The notes: a model not told the origin generated them from the sequence alone. DNA of 64,000 nucleotides from JAAYFT01 sp036562765 (GCA_036562765.1 DATCJO010000063.1:1-64000); one strand, 5' to 3'. Shown: positions 53,440 to 62,288, counted from the first letter of the stretch. Made by a program: numbers and translations.

Positions 53440-54003
53440 ATGAAAAAGTTCTTTGAATGGCTAAAAGATATATTGTACGATGCCATAGATTACATAATGA
53501 TAATTGGAATAATAGCTGCTGTTGTTTTTATAATAGGGTGGAGATTAGATTTGCTATTTGCTAAAGATGCTTCTGATTTACCCTCTAAAGAAATTATAGC
53601 AGAAAATCCAGAAGATATTAACCATAATGATTATAAGTCAGAAGAGCCTGATAAAAATGATTATACAGATACTACAAAGCCTGAAGAGAATAATGAATTG
53701 GAAGATAATAATAATTTAGATAATAATGATAATGAAATAAATGAAAATGAAACCCATATCGTTGATAATAACGAAAATCAAAATAGCCAAGAAAACCAAA
53801 AAGTAGTTACAGTAGTGATACCGCCAGGCTCACTTCCTTCTAAAATCGCAAGTATATTGGAAGAACATAATCTTATAACAGATAGATTAGAGTTTATACG
53901 AAAAACCCAAGAAATGAAGCTTGATACTAAATTAAAATCTGGAACTTTTCAGATTAAAACCAACAGCTCTTTAGAAGAAATAATTAAAACAATTGCAAAA
54001 TAA
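53440..54003 (+). CDS. Single-pass membrane protein with MltG/YceG-like C-terminal segment
   Basis: 187 residues from ATG 53440 (AGAGGTGAAG before it). One membrane helix (about 18-38), then an Asn/Asp/Glu-rich low-complexity linker (about 55-115). The C-terminal 65 residues (VVIPPGSLPSKIASILEEHNLI...) resemble the small N-terminal LysM-like subdomain of the YceG/MltG endolytic transglycosylases. The catalytic domain is missing altogether and the gene ends cleanly at a terminator, so this is a stand-alone protein, not a visible truncation. Similar stubs are known in Clostridia; function unknown. Confidence 0.75.
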   Translation: MKKFFEWLKDILYDAIDYIMIIGIIAAVVFIIGWRLDLLFAKDASDLPSKEIIAENPEDINHNDYKSEEPDKNDYTDTTKPEENNELEDNNNLDNNDNEINENETHIVDNNENQNSQENQKVVTVVIPPGSLPSKIASILEEHNLITDRLEFIRKTQEMKLDTKLKSGTFQIKTNSSLEEIIKTIAK

Positions 54004-54028
54004 AAGTCTTCCTATTTGGAAGACTTTT
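54002..54028. terminator. Bidirectional terminator at 54.0 kb
   Basis: AAAAGTCTTCC / GGAAGACTTTT stem of 11 bp with a 5-base loop, between the MltG-like gene and a convergent unknown gene. T-runs lie on both strands. Confidence 0.85.
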
Positions 54029-54590
54029 AATATGTTTCATTAATATAATCATCAATTAAAGATTTTCTCTTAATCTCTTTAAAAACTCCCTTTTCCTTTA
54101 ATATATTTAGAAGCCAAGAGGCCTTTGAGTGAAATATGGCATCCTTATAATCCAAGAGAACTATTTCATATAATTTATTATTCAAGTTTTTGGAGTTCAC
54201 ATCAATATAGTATGCTTCTACTCCTTTAAAATCTAAAAAATTAAGTAAATCCAAAACAGCTTTATCCTTTTCATGGTAGTAATTATTGCCCTTATTTAAA
54301 TAATATTTATAATATTTCTGCTTCTTTTTTGAATGCCTTACATCCTTTGCTAACATTGTAAAATATTTTGCTAAAGCATTATAATATTGATAATTGTACA
54401 TTCCCATTTCAAAGCTGTCGATTCTTAGGAAAGGCTTAATATTCATATTCATTACTAAGTAATAATTAGATTCGAGGAATTCCCTCTTTGTCATATTCCC
54501 CTTTTCATATTCAACTATCAAAAAAGATCTTTTATCAAAAAAATATTTAAACTGTCTTCCTAATGTTTTGCAAGACTCCAAAATACGCAC
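54027..54590 (-). CDS. Protein of unknown function, 187 residues
   Basis: Basic, Tyr- and Lys-rich, mostly helical protein without a signal peptide. Residues 80-125 look like a helical repeat unit (YYNALAKYFTMLAK ... YYKYYLNKGNNYYHEKDKAVLDLL). The end has predicted strands around VEAYYIDV. The start is uncertain: GTG 54590 or TTG three codons later, which sits 8 bases after TAGGG. I do not recognise a named family with confidence. It follows the RsuA-type gene. Confidence 0.65.
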   Translation of the reverse strand: MRILESCKTLGRQFKYFFDKRSFLIVEYEKGNMTKREFLESNYYLVMNMNIKPFLRIDSFEMGMYNYQYYNALAKYFTMLAKDVRHSKKKQKYYKYYLNKGNNYYHEKDKAVLDLLNFLDFKGVEAYYIDVNSKNLNNKLYEIVLLDYKDAIFHSKASWLLNILKEKGVFKEIKRKSLIDDYINETY

Positions 54591-54625
54591 CCTATCTAAT
54601 ATTATTTTATTACATTATATCATAT

Positions 54626-55348
54626 CTATTGATTTTTTAATAAAGAAATTTCATCTTCGGTCAATTCTCTGTATTCACCAGGTGCTAGGTTTTCATCCAA
54701 AACCAAATTGCCCATAGAAATCCTCTTCAAATAAATTACTTTCATCCCAATAGCTTGAAACATACGCTTAACTTGATGAAATTTTCCTTCTTGAATAGTT
54801 AGATAGACTTTAGAAATATCTCCAGAATCTATTATTTCCAAGTTGGATGGCAATGTCTTGTATCCATCATCTAGCCTAATTCCTCTTTCAAATACTTTTT
54901 TATGCTTTTCTTCAACGCATCCTTCTACTTCCACATAATATTTTTTATTTACCTTTTTCTTAGGTGATAAAAGCTCGTGAGCTAGCTTCCCATCATTTGT
55001 AATTAAAAGAAGTCCCTCAGTATCCTTATCAAGCCTTCCTACAGGAAAAGGATTATATATAAGATACTCTTCATCTAAAATATCCAGTACTGTTGCTGAA
55101 GCAGGGTCATCTGTTGAAGAAACTACTCCTTGTGGTTTATTCATCATTAGATAAATAAACTCTCTGTAGATAAGTTTTTCATCGTCAATGAAAATTTCAT
55201 CTTCAACTGGGTTTACTTTAAATTCTACATTTAAAACAACTTCATCGTTGACTTTAACTCTACCATCTTTAATTATTTTTTTCACATCTTTTCTACTTCC
55301 ATATCCCATATTAGCAAGAACTTTATCTAATCGCTCATGTTTACTCAT
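54626..55348 (-). CDS. RsuA/RluB-family pseudouridine synthase
   Basis: 240 residues from ATG 55348 (AAAGGTGAT before it). The 18 upstream in-frame codons lack a binding site. N-terminal S4 domain (RLDKVLANMGYGSRKDVKKII) and catalytic domain with GRLDKDTEGLLLITNDGKLAHELLSP. Family members modify 16S or 23S rRNA. QPVGVVSS is here NKPQGVVSSTDDP, normal for the family. Third pseudouridine synthase in the window. Confidence 0.93.
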   Translation of the reverse strand: MSKHERLDKVLANMGYGSRKDVKKIIKDGRVKVNDEVVLNVEFKVNPVEDEIFIDDEKLIYREFIYLMMNKPQGVVSSTDDPASATVLDILDEEYLIYNPFPVGRLDKDTEGLLLITNDGKLAHELLSPKKKVNKKYYVEVEGCVEEKHKKVFERGIRLDDGYKTLPSNLEIIDSGDISKVYLTIQEGKFHQVKRMFQAIGMKVIYLKRISMGNLVLDENLAPGEYRELTEDEISLLKNQ

Positions 55349-55451
55349 AATATCACCTTTATTTATATATAATTTCAATATTTTCATTGAATAATTCCAC
55401 ATAATTTTGCAAGACTATATATTGTAAACATTTTAGAGAAAGGAGATATTT

Positions 55452-55619
55452 ATGGCTGAAGAAAGAATAACTGAAGGTGTAAAGTGTGTTGTTAATACTT
55501 GTGCATACTATAAAGAAGGAGACCGCTGTGCAGCTGGCAAAATTGAAATAAGGCCAAGAAATGCTAAATCATCTGATGAAACAGACTGTGCAACATTCGA
55601 ACCAAATAATCTCAGATAG
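55452..55619 (+). CDS. DUF1540 small cysteine protein
   Basis: 55 residues, read directly from the sequence: ATG 55452 with AAAGGAGA 7 bases upstream, TAG at 55617-55619. The DUF1540 pattern is clear: VKCVVNTCAYY, then C26 and C46 in TDCATFEP, four cysteines likely binding a metal. Function unknown; common in Clostridia. Followed at once by a terminator. Confidence 0.88.
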   Translation: MAEERITEGVKCVVNTCAYYKEGDRCAAGKIEIRPRNAKSSDETDCATFEPNNLR

Positions 55620-55624
55620 TTTTA

Positions 55625-55650
55625 AAAAGGCAGGAGCAAACCTGCCTTTT
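55625..55650. terminator. Bidirectional terminator at 55.6 kb
   Basis: AAAAGGCAGG / CCTGCCTTTT, 10-bp stem and 6-base loop, between the DUF1540 gene and the convergent P-loop protein gene. Confidence 0.85.
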
Positions 55651-55651
55651 A

Positions 55652-56086
55652 TTATGCTTCACATCCCAATACCATTTCAATACAATTCTCTTTCAAATGT
55701 TCAGGCATATCATCCATAGTATACTCTACATTTATATAGAAGTCAGTACCAAATTTTTCACTTATTACTGATAGCCTATTTAACAACCATTCTAAATTTT
55801 CTATACTTAAATCAAATATTTTGTATATTCCATCTACATATACTTTTTCTATATCATAATCCCTTCCAATAATACCACACAAAAAGCCATAGAAAGATTC
55901 AATATTGAATATATTGAACTCCATGGCATTAATCAACCTTACATTATGATTCAATGTAAAAATATGGTTGTGATCAACATCAATAAAAGCTATGTTGCCA
56001 TTACCCTCCCTTATATCCCTATTGGCATTGTCAATAAGCCATTTTGTTTTTCCAGAGCCCTTTTCTCCTAAAATAAATTTCACCAT
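55652..56086 (-). CDS. Small P-loop ATPase-like protein
   Basis: 144 residues. Walker A GEKGSGKTKW (7-16) at the very start and a possible Walker B-like strand IAFIDVD (about 33-39). The remainder alternates strands and helices like a minimal RecA/kinase fold without other known motifs. No partner domain. ATG follows AGGGGTGG. Relatives I recall are annotated only as ATP-binding proteins. It is preceded on the same strand by the radical SAM gene, 48 bases away. Confidence 0.75.
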   Translation of the reverse strand: MVKFILGEKGSGKTKWLIDNANRDIREGNGNIAFIDVDHNHIFTLNHNVRLINAMEFNIFNIESFYGFLCGIIGRDYDIEKVYVDGIYKIFDLSIENLEWLLNRLSVISEKFGTDFYINVEYTMDDMPEHLKENCIEMVLGCEA

Positions 56087-56134
56087 GGATAACCACCCCT
56101 ACCTTTTTATTTTTATTTTATCATTAATTTAACC

Positions 56135-57088
56135 TTAATTAAACCTTTTTAATGCCTTGCCACTAAGATAATCAAACTTTGCACCCTGTTTAGTATTTTT
56201 CTGTTCCATTATAGATACTATTTCATCTCTTATTTTCCACCAAGATTCATTCCAGTTAACAAATAACAGATTTTCTTCAGGAGCCCTTCCGATTACTCTT
56301 TGCACAATTATTTTTGGATCAAGATATTCTAAAAATGTAATTACCCTTTCTACATACTCATCTTTTGAGATTAATGATATTTCTCCTCTCTTATACATTT
56401 CACCTAAAACAGTTCTATCTACTATGTATAAAGCATGGAGTTTAACCTCTTCTACCCCTAAAGCAGAAATTATTTTTGCATTTTCAATTACATCAATTTC
56501 ATCATCCCATGGAAGATTCAAAATTAAATGAGTACAATTTCTCAAACCATACTTTTTTAATTTTAATGCTGCATCAATATATTCACCTAAGGTATGACCT
56601 CTGTTAATCTTAATTAGTGAATGATAGTTAACTGTTTGTAAACCTACTTCCAAAGTAATCTCCTTATTATACTTTTCTTTTATAAAAGAAAGATATTCTA
56701 GATGTTCATCGCTAATGCAATCTGGCCTTGTGGAAATTGATATACCTACTATGTCCTCTTCCAATGTTTCATTTATAACTGATTTAAAGTAATCAATAGG
56801 CATATAGGTATTCGTGAAATTTTGAAAATATGCAATGAATTTCTTTGCTTTATATTTTTCTCCAATGTATTCTCTATTTTTTCTCAGCTGTTCCTTCACT
56901 GAGAGTGATGCTGGCAAATTTTCAAAGGACCCACCTTCTGCCCCGCAGAAAATACATCCGCCATAGCCTAAGGTTCCATCCCTATTAGGACAAGTTAAAG
57001 GCAGGCTGATAGGAAGCTTATAAACCTTTTCTTTGTATTTTTCCTTTAAATACCTAGAATAAGTATTATATACTGTTATTTCGTTCAA
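56135..57088 (-). CDS. Radical SAM protein, YhcC/TIGR01212 family
   Basis: 317 residues. The iron-sulfur cluster ligands are C33, C45 and C48 (TCPNRD ... GGCIFCG), the long-spaced variant diagnostic of the YhcC/YtqA family. Other radical-SAM strands are STRPDC, EVGLQT and HLILNLPWD. Substrate unsettled; the family is related to Elp3-like enzymes. TTG start with AAGGAGG 6-7 bases before. Confidence 0.93.
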   Translation of the reverse strand: MNEITVYNTYSRYLKEKYKEKVYKLPISLPLTCPNRDGTLGYGGCIFCGAEGGSFENLPASLSVKEQLRKNREYIGEKYKAKKFIAYFQNFTNTYMPIDYFKSVINETLEEDIVGISISTRPDCISDEHLEYLSFIKEKYNKEITLEVGLQTVNYHSLIKINRGHTLGEYIDAALKLKKYGLRNCTHLILNLPWDDEIDVIENAKIISALGVEEVKLHALYIVDRTVLGEMYKRGEISLISKDEYVERVITFLEYLDPKIIVQRVIGRAPEENLLFVNWNESWWKIRDEIVSIMEQKNTKQGAKFDYLSGKALKRFN

Positions 57089-57103
57089 ACTTGTCCTCCT
57101 TCC

Positions 57104-57925
57104 TCATACATTTAGCACTTTCTTTAATGCATAGGCAACTCCCGAATTATTGTTGTCCTTATCTGTAACTAATTTAGCTACTTTCTTTACACCTTCACTC
57201 CCATTTTTCATTGCAATACCAAAGCCAGCATTTTTAACCATTTCAATATCATTGTTATCGTCTCCTATAGCTATTATTTCCTCTGGTTTTATATTTAAGC
57301 TTTCAGCATATTCATTCAATGTAATCCATTTGCTACCTAAAGGGCTCATGATTTCTAGCATTGATTCAAACCTCTTAAGGTTTTCCATAATATGTATGTT
57401 ATAATTATCTGGATAATTTTCTTTAATAAACTCATAAAAAGGATATAGATTTTCTTTTGAATCAGTAAAGACAATAACTAATATATTATGCCTGTTAACA
57501 TCTAAGCAGCTTTTTACCTTTAAATATCTATTTGCCTGCTTCACATAATCATCATATTCTCTGTCAGCTTCAACAATTATATCGATACCATTTTCATAAT
57601 CATCTATGTGTATAATTGGATGTAAATTCCTTTTCAACCCTTCTTCTATAACACGTTTATAATCTTCAAAATTTAAATATTTTGCAGCTATCACCTTATC
57701 ATCTAGGGTATTTCTTACTATGTTGCCATTATTAGCCATTATAGTAATTGGACCATCTATTTCCCGTGTAAGTTCTTTGGCAGACCAATATCTCCTTCCT
57801 GTTGCTATAACTATTTCATAACCTTCCTTAATCAATTTATTTATAACTTCTAAATTCTCTTTGGGAATCTTTTTATTATCATCAAGCAGCGTACCATCTA
57901 AGTCTATTGCTATTAATCGATACAA
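57104..57925 (-). CDS. Cof-type HAD-IIB phosphatase
   Basis: 273 residues. HAD motif I is AIDLDGTLLDD with the nucleophile Asp, motif II VIATGRR, and motif IV AIGDDNNDIEM. The type IIB cap domain lies between (about 80-190). Dephosphorylates small sugar phosphates, flavin or pyridoxal phosphate; specificity cannot be predicted. TTG start after GGGGTGAG. It follows the DUF1292 gene and its terminator, and precedes the radical SAM gene by 15 bases. Confidence 0.92.
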   Translation of the reverse strand: MYRLIAIDLDGTLLDDNKKIPKENLEVINKLIKEGYEIVIATGRRYWSAKELTREIDGPITIMANNGNIVRNTLDDKVIAAKYLNFEDYKRVIEEGLKRNLHPIIHIDDYENGIDIIVEADREYDDYVKQANRYLKVKSCLDVNRHNILVIVFTDSKENLYPFYEFIKENYPDNYNIHIMENLKRFESMLEIMSPLGSKWITLNEYAESLNIKPEEIIAIGDDNNDIEMVKNAGFGIAMKNGSEGVKKVAKLVTDKDNNNSGVAYALKKVLNV

Positions 57926-57946
57926 CTATCTCACCCCAATTATTTT

Positions 57947-57979
57947 TAAAGCACCCTGCATAATGCAAAGTGCTTTAAT
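57947..57979 (-). terminator. Terminator after the DUF1292 gene
   Basis: Outer arms TTAAAGCAC / GTGCTTTAA (57947-57955, 57971-57979) with inner TGC/GCA pairs, 4 bases after the stop. It is followed on the minus strand by AAATAATT, so it is of moderate strength. Confidence 0.6.
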
Positions 57980-57983
57980 CGAG

Positions 57984-58391
57984 CTAGTCGTCTAAATCAT
58001 CATCAAATTCAATAAAATCTCCGTCCTCATCAAGGTATAATGAATCAAAGACTTCTGCAACCCTATCAAATTCATCTTGATTTTCAATAGGTAACAATTC
58101 AAAATCTTCATCGCCTATTTCATTGTATCTATATAATAGGACTTCTTCTTCTCCAATAGGTTGCAATGCAATGTATTCATTTTCATCAACATCAAAGATG
58201 CCTAAGATGAGGCATTGCAATTCTGTGTCATCTTCCAAAGTTAAAATTATGATGTCTTCATCTAAATTGAAATCACCAAAATCAATATCTTCAAAATCAT
58301 CTTCGTGTTCGTGATTGCAATCTACACCACAACCACAGCCACCGCAGTATTCATCGTTGAATTCAAAAACTTCCTTGTTTTTCTTATCCAT
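57984..58391 (-). CDS. DUF1292 protein with Cys/His-rich N-terminus
   Basis: 135 residues, extremely acidic. The DUF1292 core (about 45-110) has IIILTLEDDTELQCLILGIFDVDENEYIALQPI and EVLLYRYNE. Before it, residues 15-31 read YCGGCGCGVDCNHEHED, a C-x2-C-x-C-x3-C plus His cluster that could bind a metal; I do not know it as a standard part of DUF1292. ATG follows AAAGGAGAA. In Firmicutes DUF1292 genes often neighbour yrrK/yrzL-type genes; that context is absent here. Confidence 0.87.
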   Translation of the reverse strand: MDKKNKEVFEFNDEYCGGCGCGVDCNHEHEDDFEDIDFGDFNLDEDIIILTLEDDTELQCLILGIFDVDENEYIALQPIGEEEVLLYRYNEIGDEDFELLPIENQDEFDRVAEVFDSLYLDEDGDFIEFDDDLDD

Positions 58392-58478
58392 ACCAATTCT
58401 CCTTTATAAAAATTTTGTTATATGGTATATGATACACCATTTATCCTAAGAAGTATACATTTTTTTATTAATTTTATT

Positions 58479-59933
58479 TTATTTTATTTTTTCCAAAACT
58501 TTTAGCAATAAATTAAAAGTCCTTTCAATGGAAGAAATACTAATTCTTTCACCTGGTGCATGAACACCGTACATATTAGGTCCCAAGGATATCATATCCA
58601 TATTTTCTAACTTTTCATCAAATATTCCACATTCTAAGCCTGCATGAATAGCAGAAACAACAACATCCTTATTGTAAAGTTCCTTATAAGTTTCCTTTAC
58701 TAATTCCCTTATATACGAATTTTCCTTATATTGCCATGCAGGATATGAAGAAGTCCTTTCAAATCTTGCTCCAATTGTTTTTGCAATTAATTCAATTGTG
58801 TCAGATATATATTGCTTTAAGGTTCCCACAGATGACCTAATAGATGATTCCAAAGTTATGAAATTATCTACTGTATTTATAACTCCAAGGTTATTTGAAC
58901 TTTCAACTAATCCCTTTATGGCCATGCTCATACTTTGGATTCCATTTGGTATAAGATTAATTGCTGCAATTAATTTTTCTTTAGTGTTATCACAGAAAAC
59001 ATTGTGTACATCGTCTTCCACTTTATAAAATTCAACTTTAACATCTTTATCAGAATGGATAAGTTCATTTCTAAATTCTTCATTCAATTTTGATATAACT
59101 TCATTAGCTTTTTCATATTGTTCCTTTAGAATCAAAATTTTAGCTTTAGTAAATCTTGGTATAGCATTTGGCTTTGAACCGCCTTCTATGTAGTATAGGT
59201 CATAATCTATTTCTCTATTTAACCTATTTAATACTCTTCCCATCAATTTGTTGGAATTGCCTCTTCCTTTATCTATTTCCATACCTGAATGGCCGCCCAT
59301 TAATCCAGTAACTGCTAATTCGAAACATTCTTTCCCTTCTGAAGGTTCTTTCCATTCAATTGGAATAGATATTATATTTCTTTCTCCACCTGCACAGCTT
59401 ACCAAAATAATGCCTTCTTCTTCTGAATCAAGATTTATCAATATTTTCCCTTTTAAATTTTTAGGTTCCAATTCCTTAGCCCCTGTCATTCCAGACTCTT
59501 CATCGGTAGTAAAAAGTGCTTCTATCGGTGGATGAGGAATATCCTTTGATTCCAGTATGGCTAATATCATAGCAATGGCTATGCCATCATCAGCACCAAG
59601 GGTTGTTTCCTTTGCAACTATATAATCGCCTTCCACTTCAAATTTTATTGGGTCCATTGAAAAATCATGATTTGAGCCTTGTACCTTTTCGCATACCATA
59701 TCCATGTGGCCTTGTAATATTACAGTAGGGCTGTTTTCATAACCCTTTGTTCCTGGTTTTTTTATAATGACATTTAATGCTTTATCTTGAATAACCTCTA
59801 ATCCTAATCTTTTTCCCACATCAACTAAAAAATTACTTATTTTTTCTTCATGTTTAGAACAACGAGGTATTTTGGTTATTTCTTCAAAATAATACATTAC
59901 CCTTTCAGGTTTAATGCCCTCTAAAACTGCCAA
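58479..59933 (-). CDS. pepD: Aminoacyl-histidine dipeptidase (PepD, M20C)
   Basis: 484 residues. Cytosolic zinc dipeptidase that releases histidine from Xaa-His peptides such as carnosine. M20 metal ligands are seen in LQGHMDMV, LGADDGIAIAM, TTDEESGMTGA and HAGLECG. I start at TTG 59933 because AGAGGTGAT precedes it by 4-5 bases; an upstream GTG is within that binding site. It could feed histidine to the hut pathway encoded elsewhere in the window. The 142 bases upstream hold no gene I can see. Confidence 0.93.
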   Translation of the reverse strand: MAVLEGIKPERVMYYFEEITKIPRCSKHEEKISNFLVDVGKRLGLEVIQDKALNVIIKKPGTKGYENSPTVILQGHMDMVCEKVQGSNHDFSMDPIKFEVEGDYIVAKETTLGADDGIAIAMILAILESKDIPHPPIEALFTTDEESGMTGAKELEPKNLKGKILINLDSEEEGIILVSCAGGERNIISIPIEWKEPSEGKECFELAVTGLMGGHSGMEIDKGRGNSNKLMGRVLNRLNREIDYDLYYIEGGSKPNAIPRFTKAKILILKEQYEKANEVISKLNEEFRNELIHSDKDVKVEFYKVEDDVHNVFCDNTKEKLIAAINLIPNGIQSMSMAIKGLVESSNNLGVINTVDNFITLESSIRSSVGTLKQYISDTIELIAKTIGARFERTSSYPAWQYKENSYIRELVKETYKELYNKDVVVSAIHAGLECGIFDEKLENMDMISLGPNMYGVHAPGERISISSIERTFNLLLKVLEKIK

Positions 59934-60084
59934 AATTATCACCTCTAATATTATTAAATATATTGATTTTATATAAGTAAAAGTATCTTTAATAATAATT
60001 CAGCATACCCATAATATTTTTTGACTATTATTACTCTTATAAATTCCAATTTCTAACCTACTAGGTAATTTAAATATCTTTAAT

Positions 60085-60582
60085 TTAAATATTCTCCCAA
60101 TTTATATATTCATTTAAAATGTCTACAAGTTTTACAAAATATTCTTTTTCCAACTCAGTAAATCTATTTTTAATTGGGCTATCTAAATCCAATACTCCGT
60201 ATATTTTTCCTTCTTTTATAATAGGTACTACTAACTCAGAGTTAGATGCTTCATCACAGGCAATGTGCCCAGGAAATTGATGAACATCAGGTACCAATTG
60301 TACTTCTCTTGTTTTTACAGCAGTACCGCAGACACCCTTACCTATGGCTATTCTGTTACATGCAGGTAATCCTTGGAATGGTCCCAATACCAATTCATCA
60401 TCCCTTAAAATATAAAAACCTGCCCAATTTAAATTTTCAACACAGGCCATTATTATACCTGTTACATTTGAGATATTGGCTAAATCGTCCTTTTCTGAAC
60501 TTAACTGGCTTTTTACAAGAATTAGCATATACTTTAACCTTTCCTCATTTGTCATGTCCTTAACCTTATCAAGTTTAAACAT
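60085..60582 (-). CDS. msrC: Free methionine-(R)-sulfoxide reductase (GAF type)
   Basis: 165 residues, a single GAF domain. The three conserved cysteines are C75, C85 and C109, with the same spacings (10 and 24) as the catalytic and resolving cysteines of E. coli fRMsr. NWAGFYILRDDELVLGPFQG and NSELVVPI are family hallmarks. Reduces free Met-R-sulfoxide, a repair function. GAGGTGGTAGG precedes ATG. It lies between pepD and the S41 peptidase gene. Confidence 0.93.
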   Translation of the reverse strand: MFKLDKVKDMTNEERLKYMLILVKSQLSSEKDDLANISNVTGIIMACVENLNWAGFYILRDDELVLGPFQGLPACNRIAIGKGVCGTAVKTREVQLVPDVHQFPGHIACDEASNSELVVPIIKEGKIYGVLDLDSPIKNRFTELEKEYFVKLVDILNEYINWENI

Positions 60583-60666
60583 CCTACCACCTCAAATGTC
60601 TTATTTACCCTATCATACCAAATATTTCATTTTCTTACAATGAGAAATGGTAAAATAATCAATAAA

Positions 60667-60722
60667 ATACCTCTAAATAGATAATCTAATCTTGAATGAT
60701 TAAACTGTCTACTTAGAGGTAT
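60667..60722 (-). terminator. Long imperfect hairpin terminator after the S41 peptidase gene
   Basis: 23-base arms (60667-60689 and 60700-60722) pair over most of their length, with ATACCTCTAA against TTAGAGGTAT at the base. On the minus strand it is followed by TTTATTGATTATTTT. Confidence 0.65.
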
Positions 60723-60744
60723 ACCAATTACAATCCTTATTAAT

Positions 60745-62070
60745 TCAATCATTGATTGCAGCTTGAATACATGCATCTTTTGTAAAGTCTTCATTAGGTG
60801 TTGGGTCAACTAGAATATGAGGAGTTGTCTTTGCTTCCATATTTATTGTTCCATCGCTGTTTATCCCAAGCTCCCTACTGAATCTTATTACAAATTTGCT
60901 GTTAGCCAAGTAAATAAATGGAATTGCTTCAAAGGGCCCATCGCCACCTGTAGGCTCACCTATTAATGTCGCAAAACCCGAATCTTTAGCAAAGAATGCA
61001 AATCTTTCTGCTGATGAAAAAACATTCCTATCCACCAATAGGTAAACTTTCCCCTTAAAATCTATATAATCTTCTGAATTGATATTTTCTGACCAAGGAT
61101 TAATGCTAATTGTATATCTCTTAAAATAATCAAAATCATTCTTTACTTCATCAGGAATTTTAGATAAGGTCTCTTTATCCAACAAATTAATAGACCTAAG
61201 GCCAGTAATCCTAAATGTACCATATTTATAAGTATTAATATGACTATCTTTAAAAAACGAATAATAACTATAAGATAGAGGTTTATTTGCCAATAAAGAA
61301 ACTATATATTCCCAGTAAGTGTCATAGCCACCGGTATTTCCTCTTATATCTAAAATGATTTTTTCATAATCTTCAACTTCCTTTAGAAATTCTTTTATCC
61401 TTTTTCGGTCCTCTTTTGAAGTATAATAATGGCCCATCTTTTGAAATTTCATATATGCAACTTTACCTGGAATTAGTATTTTTGTTTCTAACTTAGTATC
61501 CCCACCTAGTACTTCCACATTTTCTAATTCCTCTTGTGTTCCATTAAATTTATATCTATACATCACTTCTGGACTTGAAAAAACATCATATTGTGATAAG
61601 TATTTGTATGGATTAGTAGAATTATTAGCAAAATAGAGATAATAACTTTTATAAAACATTTTATAAACTCTTCCATCAAATACATTTACATGTCCATTGT
61701 TCAAGTCATTCAATATTTTATCTAAAGCTGCATAAAACTCTGCATCATTTTTAGTATTTCTAATAATTCTTTTATATTTATCTCTGTTTCCTAACCAATC
61801 AACATTATGCAGCCTTTTGTTCACTTCAAAGAAAGGATAATTTTCCTCTAATACCTCATATAAATATTTAAAATCCTCTAGTTTCTCACTTGTTGTTAAT
61901 TTTGCTTCTACTATCCCATAATAAGATGCATCTTGGGCGTCGACATGAAATTCAGGATTCATGTTATAGGTTCGTTCTACAGCAATTATGATTAATATAA
62001 CAGATATGATGGTTAATGCAATTCTTTTTATTTGCTTTCTAGTAATTGGTAAACCTTTTCTAGAAAGCAT
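60745..62070 (-). CDS. S41-family (tail-specific type) serine peptidase, membrane anchored
   Basis: 441 residues. A basic start and one hydrophobic helix (about 15-31) anchor it outside the membrane. The N-terminal helical domain (about 50-130) is followed by the S41 core: LDIRGNTGGYDTYW, then VYLLVDRNVFSSAERFAFFAKD with the nucleophile Ser, and ATLIGEPTGGDG. No PDZ domain is evident, unlike CtpA. Substrate unknown. AAAGGGGG precedes the ATG, at 7-9 bases spacing. Confidence 0.88.
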   Translation of the reverse strand: MLSRKGLPITRKQIKRIALTIISVILIIIAVERTYNMNPEFHVDAQDASYYGIVEAKLTTSEKLEDFKYLYEVLEENYPFFEVNKRLHNVDWLGNRDKYKRIIRNTKNDAEFYAALDKILNDLNNGHVNVFDGRVYKMFYKSYYLYFANNSTNPYKYLSQYDVFSSPEVMYRYKFNGTQEELENVEVLGGDTKLETKILIPGKVAYMKFQKMGHYYTSKEDRKRIKEFLKEVEDYEKIILDIRGNTGGYDTYWEYIVSLLANKPLSYSYYSFFKDSHINTYKYGTFRITGLRSINLLDKETLSKIPDEVKNDFDYFKRYTISINPWSENINSEDYIDFKGKVYLLVDRNVFSSAERFAFFAKDSGFATLIGEPTGGDGPFEAIPFIYLANSKFVIRFSRELGINSDGTINMEAKTTPHILVDPTPNEDFTKDACIQAAIND

Positions 62071-62127
62071 ATAATTGTGCCCCCTTTGTATTAATATATG
62101 GTAGATGAGAACATATTATAACATCAA

Positions 62128-62145
62128 TGAAATATACATATTTCA
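62128..62145. promoter_or_regulatory. Palindrome upstream of the S41 peptidase gene
   Basis: TGAAATAT / ATATTTCA arms (8 bp each, 2-bp centre) lie in the 216-base intergenic region 62071-62286. They overlap a candidate -35 (TTGAAA) whose TATAAT on the minus strand is about 20 bp downstream. Operator-like, but no regulator can be assigned. Confidence 0.35.
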
Positions 62146-62253
62146 AACTATACTTTATAATTGATTTTTATATTATAGCACATTTTTTTTTTGAATTTGA
62201 CATAATTGTGATTCTTTAAATTATTATTTATAATTATGGATTTATAGTTAAAA

Positions 62254-62288
62254 AATAAAGCTTTTACCTCAGTGGCAAAAGCTTTATT
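62254..62288 (-). terminator. Terminator of the nrdDG operon
   Basis: AATAAAGCTTTT / AAAAGCTTTATT, a 12-bp stem with an 11-base loop that overlaps the nrdG stop. On the minus strand it is followed by TTTTTAAC. Confidence 0.85.

Noticed and set aside
60627..60809. 60-codon open frame on the minus strand after the S41 peptidase
   Set aside because: Overlaps the peptidase C-terminus in another frame and runs through the terminator hairpin; no binding site.
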